From positions 19,996,880-20,060,879 of the forward strand of contig CM054114.1 of NCBI GenBank assembly GCA_028673005.1: a stretch of 64,000 bases of DNA, written 5' to 3'. This document shows positions 1 through 10,390 of the stretch, one piece after another. The DNA comes from Tanypteryx hageni. Its lineage: Eukaryota; Arthropoda; Insecta; Odonata; Petaluridae. Made by a program: the position numbers and the translations under genes. Within the stretch, counting starts at the first letter, position 1. Each line of letters begins with the position of its first letter. Below the pieces are notes generated by a model. That model was not told where the DNA came from and ran no database searches. It saw only the letters and a list, made by a program, of their open reading frames with translations.

Positions 1-1671
1 TACGAACTGATTTCCGGACAGACGATAAATCTCAACAAAACGAAACTGATGGACATAGCGGGACCCACGAAAATCCACGACAATGACTTTCAGAAAGTTG
101 ACAAACTAAAAATATTAGGGACGAAATGGACGGGAGACATAGACCAGACAATAAAAGCCAATTGGGAAGAGAGACTGACGGACTTAAAAAGGACGACTGA
201 CGACATGAGAGCGAAACGCCTATGCCTCCTTCAAAAGGTCCTGACAATCAACAACGTGATCCTAGCTCGATGGTGGTATCATGGACAGGTCTTCCCACTG
301 ACGAACGAACACGGCGCCGGAGCCGTAAAAACCATAGGATGGTTCCTGTGGGAAGGGCAGCCGATTAAAACAAGCTGCAGACAATCGTGCCTACCGCCAG
401 AAAAAGGGGGTCTGGACCTTATCGACATGAGACACAAGTCACAAGCCATAAAAACGATGACTGGAGAAGACGAAACGGCGAAAAACCTGACGAAACAATA
501 TATGGACCTGACACAAGACAAATACAAAACGAAAAACTCCGTAAATAAACTAATGACAACAATAGAAGGACTACCAAACGGAGTGGACAAACGACAAACA
601 AAAATAAGACGAAGATAATGGACATCGGAGGAAGACTGAGTACACAAGACATTGGCTTTGAAAAGGTGACAACGGTGAAAATACTCGGGACTATCTGGAC
701 ACACGACTTACTTGAGACAATAAAAGCCAACCGGGAAGCGAGACTTAATGACCTCAAAAGGACTACCTCTGAAATGAGAACCAGATCTCTTTGCCTCCTT
801 CAGAAGGTCATGCTGCTCAACAACGTCATCCTGGCGAAATGGTGGTATCATGGACAACTATTTCCGCTAACGAGCGAGCATTGCGCAAAGGCCACCAAAT
901 ACATAGGCTGCTTCCTATGGGAGGGGCATCCAATAAAAACGAGGATGTCCCAAACGTGCCAACATATAGTTAAGGAGGACAGGGACTGGTAGGCCTAAAA
1001 AAGAAGACGGAAGCATTACTACACAAACAGACGATAAAAATAATGACGCAAGACAACGTGACGGCAAAGACGGTGGCGAAAGAATGCTTGTACAGACATC
1101 AGGACCTATATATAATGAAGAATTTCACCCAAAATTTTCAGAAACGTTTGGAGGATATTCCACATGGCTTGGTGCACAGCACAAAAACCCTGTACAGAAT
1201 GTACCTCGCCAAAGAGGAAGAGACACCTCGTGCCGTGCAACAAAATCCAAACATCATTGGAAAAATACATAGACAAATATGAATAGCGACGTACTGACGA
1301 TGAGACAAAAGAGCCTATTCTACATACTGGTGAATAAGCTGACAATGACTGAAAAACGGAAATGGGAAATAGGTTTGACAGAAGACAAAAAGTGCAAATT
1401 ATGTGGACATGACGATACGGACATACATAGATACACGACTTGCGACAACGTGAAAAATATATGGGAATATGTAAAAAAGGTTTTTCGTCGGCTAAACTTG
1501 TTTGGAGAGACGAATGTGGAAGACAAAAAACTACTTTTTCTTGATTTCAAGGTGTACCCCACAGTGAGGAATAAGGCGATGGTGTGGTTGGTCTCACGTG
1601 TGATCGAGTACATGAATAATGACTGTATAAAATCGAAGCAGCTGTTCATCAAAGAAACGGAGATTGAGTGA
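1..1671 (+). pseudogene. Tx1-type ORF2, C-terminal part (copy T1), disrupted
   Basis: The frame is open from base 1 to the stop at 616-618 and covers the region after the catalytic domain. Positions 49-617 and 618-1204 are two diverged versions of the same segment. The second version breaks frame near 970-992 and continues from about 1040. The final stretch, 1279-1671, encodes a Cys-x2-Cys-x7-His-x4-Cys motif (CKLCGHDDTDIHRYTTC, about 1393-1443), as in the zinc-binding C-terminus of L1/Tx1-type reverse transcriptases. Stops and frame changes mean no full-length product. The 18-bp deletion near 438 is private to this copy. Confidence 0.85.
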
Positions 1672-1750
1672 TTGGAGATTGATTCTGATCTCATCAGCTA
1701 CAGAGATTGATTGTTTAATCGATTATTCTGATTGATTGCGATCTATTGAG
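1..1750 (+). mobile_element. Tx1-clade non-LTR retrotransposon, copy T1 (3' part only in window)
   Basis: This is the 3' end of the same element seen complete at 7343-13598; its upstream part lies outside the window. It carries the post-catalytic part of the reverse transcriptase ORF, the duplicated C-terminal segment and the zinc-finger-like C-terminus, then runs into the Jockey-type element near 1750. Relative to the other copies it lacks 18 bp near 438 (six codons). Confidence 0.9.
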
Positions 1751-1918
1751 GGACTTGTTGACTCCGAGGTCTCGTGAAACCATTAGTCTGCCCGCCGAAC
1801 TTCGTACTGCGTCTTGTGTGTTGTGCGATACAGCGACCACGGACTTTCCGGACTCGGGAGCGACCCCCTCACCTTCGTCCCCTTTTCCCTCCACCCCCCA
1901 ACGACCTTCCAACACGCG

Positions 1919-3511
1919 ATGCCGAGGGCATCTACCAAATCGGCCGCTGGGGCCGTGTGCAAGCCCCAACAGCTACCCCTGGAAGTCCAGCAACCCGCCA
2001 CCAAGGCCAAAAAAGACGCGAGGAAGGGAAAGCCGCTTCCCGACGCGGCGCAACAGCCGGACCCCGCCAAGGCCGTGCCTCCTTCTTCAACGCCGCAGCC
2101 GATGGACCACCAGTCCACCTCAGCCGAGCCGGTCCAGTCGGTAAGCCAAAATTTGCCTCCCGCCGTCTCGGCGGCACTTGATATGTTGCGAGCATATTCC
2201 GCAACCCAGGAAAATCCGATAATTCTCGGCGCCCTACCAAAACCCGCGACCCATCAGATCGACGAGGGCTTCACCCTCGTCGAAGGCAAGAAGGCTGTCA
2301 GCCTCAAACGGATGCGAATTGCATCCCAAGAGTCACTGACAGCCACATCGAATCGCTTCGCCCCGATAACTCCTGGGGACACCGCGACCGCGATGGAGGT
2401 GGTTCCTCCGGCCAAATCCTCGAAAATTCCCGTGCTAATTTTGCGGGATACGAGAAATTGGGAGGCAACGTTCAAAGCCCTATCTGACGACCTACAGGTG
2501 CAGCCCGTCTGCAAGGTCAAAGGCCGCAGCGCTATGCACATCCAGTGTGCAAGCGCTGCGGACTACCGCAAGACGCGGGAAATACTCAAATCCCGTAATT
2601 TAGCTTTTTCGGGTTATCAGCTGCCGGAGGACCGCCTCCCGCAATAAACCGTGCGCTCGCTTCACGAGCATGCTACCGCGGCATCGGTAAAACAAGCCCT
2701 CGAACGGCTTGGTCGGGGCGTCAAGTCAGTGACGCAGATAATGTCCACCAAGCCGTCGAGGGAAGAACGGGCCGCTGGGCTTAACACCGTCCCCAGGAGG
2801 AACACCCCGGTATTTCACGTTATTCTCGAAAATTGCGAGGATCACGCCAAGATCCTCGACACAAGAGTTTTGATGGGTTCGTCTAATGTAGACATCAGGC
2901 CATATGTCAAGCCTAAGGGCATCCTTCAGTGCCAGCGCTGCCAGAACTTCGGCCACACAAAAAACTACTGCGCTGATACCGCGCGTTGCGTGAAATGCCT
3001 CGAGGCGCATCTCACGAGTGACTGCCCGAAGAGAGATCGCACTGCGCCGGCGCAGTGCGTGAATTGTAAGCTATTTCACCCTGCCAATTATCGGGGATGC
3101 CAGGCATATCAGGGCATCCTCGAGAGCCGCAGGCAGCGGTCCACTCAAAACACGTCGCGAGGATCAGCCCGAGCGACGCAAAATTTTGTCCCCGCCCCCA
3201 TCCCCGCCACTAACGCTTGGTTCTCCAACCGAGCCGCCCCTCCCCCCGCCACCTCTCCATTCATCTTCTCGGCCGCAACTCACCCTACCCTACCTTCCCC
3301 CCGCCCAGACCCTCGTCCCTTTGCCTTCCCCCCCTTCTCCCGCCGACCCTCGCCGCGCGGCAGCGCAAGCGAAATTCACCCCAGCGGCCGCCCCCACCCC
3401 TCAGCCTTCTCGCCCGTCGGTCCCTTCGCCTCCTTCCCAGCAACCCTATCCCCCTTCCCCTCCCTCCCCCCCCCCCCCCCACTTCAAACCAGGGACTCGG
3501 CGCCTGGATGA
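1919..3511 (+). pseudogene. Jockey-type gag (ORF1) with in-frame TAA, copy J1
   Basis: This is the nucleic-acid-binding Gag of a Jockey-type element. The start is taken at the ATG at 1919, though the frame is open from 1814. The N-terminal third is Pro/Ala/Lys rich. The middle resembles the PRE_C2HC-type region that precedes the knuckles in Jockey Gag proteins. Three Cys/His knuckles follow at about 2930-3110: CQRCQNFGHTKNYC, CVKCLEAHLTSDC and CVNCKLFHPANYRGC. The C-terminus is very Pro-rich and runs through a C15 homopolymer (3466-3480). A TAA at 2645-2647 splits the frame just before the PRE_C2HC-like region; the same stop is in all four copies. Readthrough cannot be excluded from sequence alone, but simple decay is more likely given the other lesions. 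Confidence 0.88.
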
Positions 3512-3598
3512 TTTCGGTTTTAGATAACCTTTCAAAATTCTCGTCGTTAGCCGAGAAGAAGCTTTTTATCCTACGGGAGATTGGCGCAATCCTGGATA

Positions 3599-6260
3599 AT
3601 GGCTACTAGACGCGAACCGCGGTTCCTCACGTTGGTGTCATGGAATGCCAACGGAATCCTCTCTAGGGCAAAAGAGTTTATTCATTTTATCAGTTCTGGC
3701 AGCTACGATGTCGTCGCCCTTCAGGAGACGCATCTCACACACGCCAAAAAATTTTGGCTACCAAATTATAAAATATATCGGCGAGACCGCAAAACCCCTC
3801 ATGGTGGCGTGGCCATCGCAGTGAAATCCACGATTAAACACTCCCCACTGAACTCGGATGCCCTTAGCCAATTAGAAAGCATCGGTATCTCGATTCATCA
3901 TTCGACGGGCAACCTTCATATCTATTCTGTTTACCAACCCGGATCCAAACGGCTCCTGGAGGCTGACCTGGAGCGGCTCGTCACGGAAAAACCGGCCATC
4001 TATGTAGGCGACTGGAATTCCAAGAGCATCCAATTCGGATGTCGTCATGGGAATTCTAACGGACTGATTCTCCGTAATTTTGCAGCGACGGCGATGGCCT
4101 CGATCGAAGCGCCGTTCTCGGCGACGCACGTAAGTTGATACGGTCCTGAGGGAGACGACGTCCTGGACTTCGCCCTGACCAAAAATTTTTACAGCCACGG
4201 TTCTCCACGAGTGATAAAAGCGCTTACCTCGGACCACTATCCTATAAGGATCGACATTATGACGGATCATCTCTCGGCTCCTCCCCCTCCCCCCATCATC
4301 CGTACAGATTGGAGCATGTACAAATCATCAATTGACGAGACGTTCGCCTCATTACCGCGCCTTATCGATCCAACGATCGAAGGCGTGAACGCGCAGGTTA
4401 GCCGAATCACGGGCGCGATGTCCAGCGCCTACAGGCTGGCATCGCTTCCTCGGGTTCGAGCAAAGCCTCCGGTCCCATCCCTACCCCAACCCCTCATCGA
4501 CCTCATCAGGGAGCGAAACCGCGTTAGGGGAAGATGGCAACGCAATCGCGACCAGCTGGACAAAAGACTATACAACTTCCTTTCTTATCGTGTTAAGAAA
4601 GGAATGACGGAGTTTCATAACCGGGAGTGGGAGAGGAAGATCTCCTCCCTCTCCTTGGAAGACGGCTCGACTTGGCATATGGCCAAGCGGCTGACGGGTC
4701 AAGCGCGCATACCGACGCCCCTCAGGCACTTGGACGAGTACATCCACGACGCCGAGCTATTTGCGGAGCATTTGGCCGGCACCATGACGCTACGCGAGGA
4801 CTGGGAAAAGACCAAGACGGAGGAGGAGGCGAGGAGGAATTTAATCTTGCTTAGCCTCTCCCCCTGCCCACCCCCAGTTCCCACTACGGACGACGAAACA
4901 AGACAGCTCATCAAGGAGCTTAACCCCCGCAAGGCTTCAGGCCTAGACGAAGTTAGCAACCGGATGCTCATGAATCTCACCCCCGGTGCTATTTCGTCAT
5001 TAACAAACCTCTACAACGCCTGCCTTACCGCATCCCACTTCCCCTGGAATTGGAAGCGTGGCAAAGTCGTCATGATTCCAAAACCGGGGAAAGATCCGTC
5101 TCTCCCAGCCAGCCACCGACCCTCTCCTCTCAAATCTCTCGAAGGTATTCGAGAAGATAATCCTTTCCCGCTTCGATCACCACATCCGGACTAACGACCT
5201 AATAAGACCTGAGCAGATGGGTTTCAGACGAAAGACCTCCGCACCCCACCAAATCCTTCGTTTGGTGGAGAACATAACGGACGGATTCAACTCCCGAGGA
5301 CGGACGGAAGTACTTTTCCTAGACGTCGCCAAGGCCTTCGATCAGGTGTGGCACGAAGGCCTGCTACTTAGACTCGCCGCAATGGATTTTCCATTATATC
5401 TGCTAAAGATCTGCAGGAGCTTCCTCCCCGGAAGGTCCCTGCGAGTCGCTGTGGATGGTCGGCTCTCCTCTTCCAAGAGGATTTCTTGTGGCGTCCCCCA
5501 GGGGGCAATCTTGAGTCCGATCCTCTTCAACCTCTTTGTCAATGACTTTCCTTCTTCTCCACAAACTCAAGTCTACATGTTTGCGGATGACACTGCGATC
5601 TCTTCGCAGTCGCAACAGGTCAACGCAGCTGTACGACGTATCCAAAATCATCTTAACCTGCTAGAAAAGTGGACGCTGGACTGGAAAGTTGAGATTAACG
5701 CCGATAAAAGCGTTCTTGTCAACTTTACCAAGAAGCAAAAATTCACGCCCTCCCTCCGCCTCGAATTCCGAGGCACCGAGATACCGATGCGAAACTCACA
5801 CAAATTCTTAGGGTTACACCTCGATCAGAAACTGACATGGGGTGCACACGTACAGCAGGCGATAAACAAAGCGAGGGGTATGAGGAAATTACTCATGCCC
5901 CTCATAAGCAAAAATTCTAAATTACGAAGGGGCGAAAAAATTCGGCTTTACCTATCTCATATTCGGGCAACCCTGCTGTACGGATGCGAGCTATTCGGTA
6001 ACACGGCGAAAACCAACATGCGAAAATTAGAAACATTCCAAAACATCACACTGCGCTACATCACAAACAGCTCCCGACTCGTTCCGGCTTACGAGATTAG
6101 AAACGCGCACAAAATCCCTACGATACACGACTTCGTTCGCAAGCGTTTCCAGCGCTTCGAACAGTCCCTACATTTCAACCCACTCACCGTCCGACTTTGG
6201 CAATATGACGCGACAAAAAAATGCAAATTTAAACGACCAAAAGAAATACTCCTTCAGTAG
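3599..6260 (+). pseudogene. Jockey-type ORF2: APE endonuclease plus reverse transcriptase, copy J1, disrupted
   Basis: The ATG at 3599 opens an APE-type endonuclease with the family's signature positions: WNANGI near the start, LQETHL, a GDWNSKS variant of the usual GDFN block, and SDHYP near 4225. An in-frame TGA at 4136-4138 interrupts the endonuclease; the frame then runs on to about 5120. There the frame shifts within the HRP...LLSNLSK block of the reverse transcriptase (a net loss of two bases fits). The core resumes in the new frame with LDVAKAFD (catalytic Asp codon at 5322), GVPQGAILSP and FADD (5580-5591), and ends with the usual Jockey C-terminal region at 6260. All catalytic residues of the reverse transcriptase are present, so inactivation is due to the stop and the frameshift, both shared by all copies. 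Confidence 0.9.
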
Positions 6261-7229
6261 TGAAGGCACAAACTTTCCTTTTTCTGTTACTTAACACTAA
6301 CAATAGATTTAGTAAAAAAGGTTTTTTCTTTATTTAGATTTAGCAAAGCAAGCAAAGTGTGCTTCAAAGAACATATTTTTGTTGTTGTGGTTTCAGAAAA
6401 AATGAAACATTGTTTAAAAAAGAAAAAAAAAGAAAGAAAGATAAGTTCAAAAAAAAAAGTAAGCGTTCAACAAAAGATCCGAACGAGCAAAACTTAAAAA
6501 CTAAACAAAAGGAACATAACAAAAAAAAGAACTAAAAAAATCCAATAGTAAATAAAAAAGTTCATTTTCAAAACAAAAATTACGTCAAGTATCGATCGGC
6601 ACAGAGACAACTGAGAGCACTGCGGGTCGCGGACCTGGCAGGGGAAGATGCAGCCAGGCGTGACCGAAAACCTTCCCCTACCTCTCCCCAAGCACTCCGG
6701 CAATGTTTTGCCGCGTCTGCCCTATTTTTGTTCCCTATTACCCCCCTTTTTTTCATAAGTTTATTTTATTTTTACGCATTCCTTTGTACATTATTTATTT
6801 TTCAAATTTTTGTTTTTGTTCACTCACGAGGAATGAGTTGGTTTGTAAGAGGGCTATAAATGTATATTTTGCAAATCCCTTGCGAGTTCTTTCCTCTTCT
6901 TCCTTAACCATACACACCTATTAGGTATATTGTAAAGGCAAACTAACACGCATAAAAGACACTAAGCTCGCAAGACATGAAGGTCATAGAAGGTGGCAAA
7001 TTGCCTACTTGGAACGACCGACTGGACGATGCGCGACCGGAAGGCCGCGCGGACAAGGAGAGATCAGAGTCATCAAAGAAACGAAAATGTGTGTGAAACG
7101 TTGTGACAAAAAACCATAGAGACATTGGAAAAATTTTTGCTTTAAAAAAAAATTAAATAAAATTTTTCCAATGTTTATAGAAATATGTAACTTTATCTTT
7201 TAAATAAATTGTTATTCTTATAAAAAAAT
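6261..7229 (+). other. A/T-rich 3' segment of the unit (Jockey 3' UTR and/or 5S spacer), copy J1
   Basis: No convincing gene. The first 330 bp are A-rich with several A-runs (6413-6460) that could mark the true Jockey 3' end. A less biased stretch (about 6590-6720) follows, then a TATA-like CTATAAA at 6854-6860. A GC-richer block at about 6950-7080 has only short ORFs. An inverted repeat with perfect 15-bp arms (7123-7137 and 7159-7173, loop 21 nt) precedes the final A-run TAAAAAAA (7221-7228) that abuts the 5S segment. Whether 6590-7229 is element 3' UTR or captured 5S intergenic spacer cannot be decided here. Confidence 0.6.
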
Positions 7230-7336
7230 ATACCACGATGAAAACACCGGTTCTCGTCCGATCACCGAAGTTAAGCATCGTAGGGCCCGGATAGTACTTG
7301 GATGGGTGACCGCCTGGAACACCGGGTGTCGTTGGC
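7230..7336 (+). rRNA. 5S rRNA-derived segment, 5' truncated (copy 1)
   Basis: The 107 nt match 5S rRNA from about nucleotide 11 to the 3' end, including the conserved ATCACCGAAGTTAAGCATCG box A region, TAGTACTTGGATGGGTGACC and CACCGGGTGTCGTTGGC. The first ten or so nucleotides are replaced by the A-run of the preceding segment, so the terminal helix (which needs a GCCAACGAC-like 5' strand) cannot form. In addition, box C reads GCCTGGAAC with one G missing compared with GCCTGGGAAC in copies 3 and 4. The internal RNA polymerase III promoter is otherwise present. This is a 5S pseudogene rather than a working 5S gene. Confidence 0.9.
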
Positions 7337-7342
7337 ATTTTT
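7337..7342 (+). terminator. Pol III-type T5 terminator after 5S segment
   Basis: The 5S-derived sequence ends in GGC and is followed by ATTTTT, the usual kind of RNA polymerase III stop. It is retained in all four copies (19197-19202, 31050-31055, 42891-42896). Confidence 0.65.
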
Positions 7343-8431
7343 GCAACATTTCATTTTATCAGTTTCTTTTTATTAGTTTACCCTTCGGCGCGACTGCTTC
7401 TTTAGCTCGGCCACGGAAGCGCCAAATATTTGGTCGGCGCTACCGAGAGCCCGACCTTAGATGACGCCTACTCGGAAACCGTGTCCCTAAGCCGCGATGT
7501 TATCCCCCCCCCCCGAAGAAAACGCCTGAGGCATGGGGGGAATTCTCCCCTGTCGCGAGGTGAGGAGGGCATTTACGCCACCCACACACACGTAGTTGGG
7601 GCCGAACGACCCGGGCAAATAACGGTTTCCGCCATAGATGAAATTTTCACCGTTAAAAAAATGAAAGAAAATCCCTGGAAAGCGATAAGGGGAAGATCTC
7701 CTGGTGGTTTATTGGAGCCGGATAGGCCCGAGGGAGGCGAAAATTCGCCAAGTGCCGGGGAGCGTCCGCGTGTTCGAGCGACGGGGCCGACTTGTCGGGG
7801 GCGTGACGGGGGCGGCGAGGGGCTCGTTCGGCGGGGCAGAGAGCGGGCAGTCGTCGCGGGGGTGGGATGGTAGTCGGCGGCCGAATTCGGGGATTTTTGG
7901 GCCCTCGAAAACACGTGGGGCGATTTCGCCGGGGAGGGGGGCGAGGTGCCGCTGGCCGTCCGAAGGGGCGGATCCGAGGGGGGACAATTGAAATTTGGAG
8001 AATCACACTGCCTCGGAGCAACGGGAGAGGTCATGCGGATGGCGGCATATTTTAAATTCGGCCACGGACCTAAGAGGCCAAAGGCAACCTACCCGTGTTC
8101 GCTGGTGGCACGTTTTACGGGGCGTGGATTTTACTTCGCAAGTCGGTTTTGGTCTCGGTTGAGGCGGCGCGGGTATGAAAATATCGACGGATCGCCGATA
8201 AGGTGTAATGTGTCTTAGGGTGTTATAGGCTTAAATCTCTCGGCGACGACCATACCGGACGGACGTGTTTTTCGGGAGCTCCTCGGGTAGGGACGGTTTA
8301 GTGCCATAAACGGCTTTCACCCTCGCTGTGACCGCGAAGCCTTTCCGCCTCCGGTAGGGGATTTTGTGAAGGCAGCGCTTCTTATGCGCTCCCTTTTCGC
8401 ATCCGTTCGTGCATAGTATCGTGCGTTAGAA
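7343..8431 (+). other. 5' UTR of Tx1 element T2
   Basis: About 1.09 kb between the 5S terminator and the ORF1 ATG. It starts with a block able to fold (GCGCC AAATATTTGG TCGGCGC around 7420-7442), then a C11 run (7504-7514), then a G-rich stretch (about 7700-8000). Short open frames exist on both strands, including a 90-codon one at 7946-8218 conserved in every copy, but they have no recognisable domain and follow from the GC bias. Confidence 0.6.
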
Positions 8432-10390
8432 ATGTCGCGAGGGCGCTCTAGCACTTTGTTGATTAATTTCAACAATGTGCCCGAGAGGCCGGCGCCAATA
8501 GAAATCCACAAATTTATTGTGGAAAAACTGGAAATCTCCGTGTAGGATATCATTGGCGTCCAGTTGGTGGTGATAACGAAAAATGTTTTTGTGAAGCTTC
8601 GGAATGACGCTGTATGCGAAGCTGTGATTGAACTATTCGGCGAGCGAGTGTCTTTTCCGGGATCAACCGGTGATAACGGCTTCGTGACCCTGGAGTCTGC
8701 GAATGGGAGAATTGTTAATGTAAAAGTTCTGTATCTCCCTTTCGAGACGCCATCGTCGTCGGTGATCCTGGAGCTGGCAAAATTTGGGAAGGTGCTAAAG
8801 TACGAGGAGAGCACTTGGGATGGAGTGGGTTTTATCCCCGCTAAAACGGGAACCCGCACTATTAGAATGGTGATGAAAAAGCCAGTCCCATCCTATATAA
8901 GTGTGGACGGGGAGAGAGCGGTCATCGTCTACGATGGCCAGGCGAAGACCTGCTCCACCTGCGGAAGCGCGGATCACCTGCGAGCCGAATGCCGCGAGAA
9001 GAGGACAAATGGGACGGGGACCCGCTACGCGGACATATTGCAGAGAGTTGCCAAAAGGACCTCCGCAGAGAGCGCAGCGCACCCCCCTACCCCACCCATA
9101 GACAGCGGAGCCGCCGGAGATGCGGAGGAGGCGCCCACCCCCTCGATTCCCGCCGATACGGCCGGAAACGAAAGAGAGGTTCCGACAGCAAGGGAAGGAA
9201 AAGAGAACGTTTCGGCAGCAGAGGGAATCCCCGACGGCCCCATAGGGATAAAATCCCCAGCGCTGGACGGAAACCAGGGGAGTGAGGGCGGAAATGAGGG
9301 TCCCGCCATCAACGAGGCTGCCAAGGATTCCGTCCGTGCCGAAGAAGGAGGGAAAGGGATCTCTCCGAAGAGGAGGATGAGGAGGAGACGCACCGTTCCG
9401 GCCCCAACCGTGACGAAACGCCCGAGGGCGAGAGAATCCTTCCGCCTGGCCACCACGGGAAGCGACGAAGAAGATCTGTCCTCTTTCGCGGGGGAGGAGA
9501 GTCACATGGAGACGGACACGTGCGAGGAGGCGAACGGGTGAAACATCGGAGAGAGCGTGAGAACCCCGGCCGTTCCCGTCCGTGCAGCCAAGAGGGGGGA
9601 GGAGAAGCAGGAGATGCCGTTAGGACGGAAGGAGAGGGAGGAGGGAAGCTCTGCTGACCCGCCCTCCAGGGACTCCCAGCCGACCTGCGAACTTACAAAA
9701 GACAACGTGACAATAGCGACTATTAATATCAACGGTGTGACAAATGACGACAAACTACTCGCCCTAAAGGACTTCATCTTGACAATCGACGTTGACATCT
9801 GCTTCCTGCAGGAGGTACGACAGATGGACCTGACAAAAAAAATTGGACTCACGAGCTACATTAACCCGGGACCCGAAGACAGAGGGACGGGATTTATTTG
9901 TGGCAATAACGTACGCATGACTAACGTGGAATACGATCCGTCCGGTAGAATAATTTCTGCCGAATGGAACGGTATTTCCATGATAAACATCTGCGCTCCC
10001 GCCGGTGAGCGAAACCGTAAGGAGCGGAACACGTTCTTCCGCGAGACGATTGCGCCTTACTACCCAAAGCTCCTCAGTCGCGCCGTGATGGCGGGCGACT
10101 TCAACGCAATCGTCAGACCGGAAGATAGCACGGCCAATTCGACGAAAGACAAATACCCGACAAACCGAACGCTAGAAGACTTGGTGACGCGACTCGACTT
10201 AAAAGACGCGTCCGACATTGACGAACAAACGAGCGTAAGGTTTACGAAAATAGGAACAATGAACGCGACTAGAATCGACAGGATATACGCGACGAACGAC
10301 CTTACGTCATCGCTCGCGGACTACGACGTACGGCCGGCAATCTTTACAGACCACCATGCCGTGCTGGTGAGCGTAAATCGCAGGTCTTAA
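8432..10390 (+). pseudogene. Tx1-type ORF1 fused in frame to endonuclease, copy T2
   Basis: ORF1 starts at the ATG at 8432. It has an N-terminal domain of about 170 residues, a CCHC knuckle (CSTCGSADHLRAEC, residues 174-187) and a long charged, disordered C-terminal part with basic and acidic blocks. The same frame then enters an APE-type endonuclease from about 9695: TININGV, FLQEV, GDFNAI, TRIDRIYATND and TDHHA are all present. The joining results from a 77-bp deletion of the ORF1 end and ORF2 start that copy T5 still has. Inactivating changes here are TAG at 8543-8545 (GAG in T5) and TGA at 9539-9541 (GGA in the other copies, private to this one). Function of an intact product would be RNA binding plus target nicking. 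Confidence 0.85.

Larger units (their letters stand above)
1751..7229 (+). mobile_element. Jockey-clade non-LTR retrotransposon, copy J1
   Basis: Gag (1919-3511) and an endonuclease/reverse transcriptase ORF (3599-6260) sit in the two-ORF order of Jockey-type elements, followed by about 970 bp of A/T-rich sequence ending in an A-run (7222-7228). The 5' boundary with the Tx1 element is placed near 1750 because all units make the same transition there; no target-site duplication is visible, so the exact junction is uncertain. The element is inactive: gag has an in-frame stop, ORF2 has an in-frame stop in the endonuclease and a frameshift before the reverse transcriptase core. Confidence 0.88.

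Noticed and set aside
2645..2650. Programmed readthrough at the shared gag TAA
   Set aside because: The same units also share a nonsense codon and a frameshift in ORF2, so ordinary decay before amplification explains it without a special mechanism.
7946..8218. A 90-codon plus-strand frame in the Tx1 5' UTR conserved in all units
   Set aside because: Conservation is expected from the near identity of the units; no domain, and G-rich sequence favours long frames. It could still be an upstream ORF but nothing supports it.
8795..9505. A 236-codon minus-strand open frame opposite the Tx1 ORF1, repeated in every unit
   Set aside because: It mirrors the charged ORF1 linker, lacks any recognisable domain and is explained by GC-rich codon use on the other strand.
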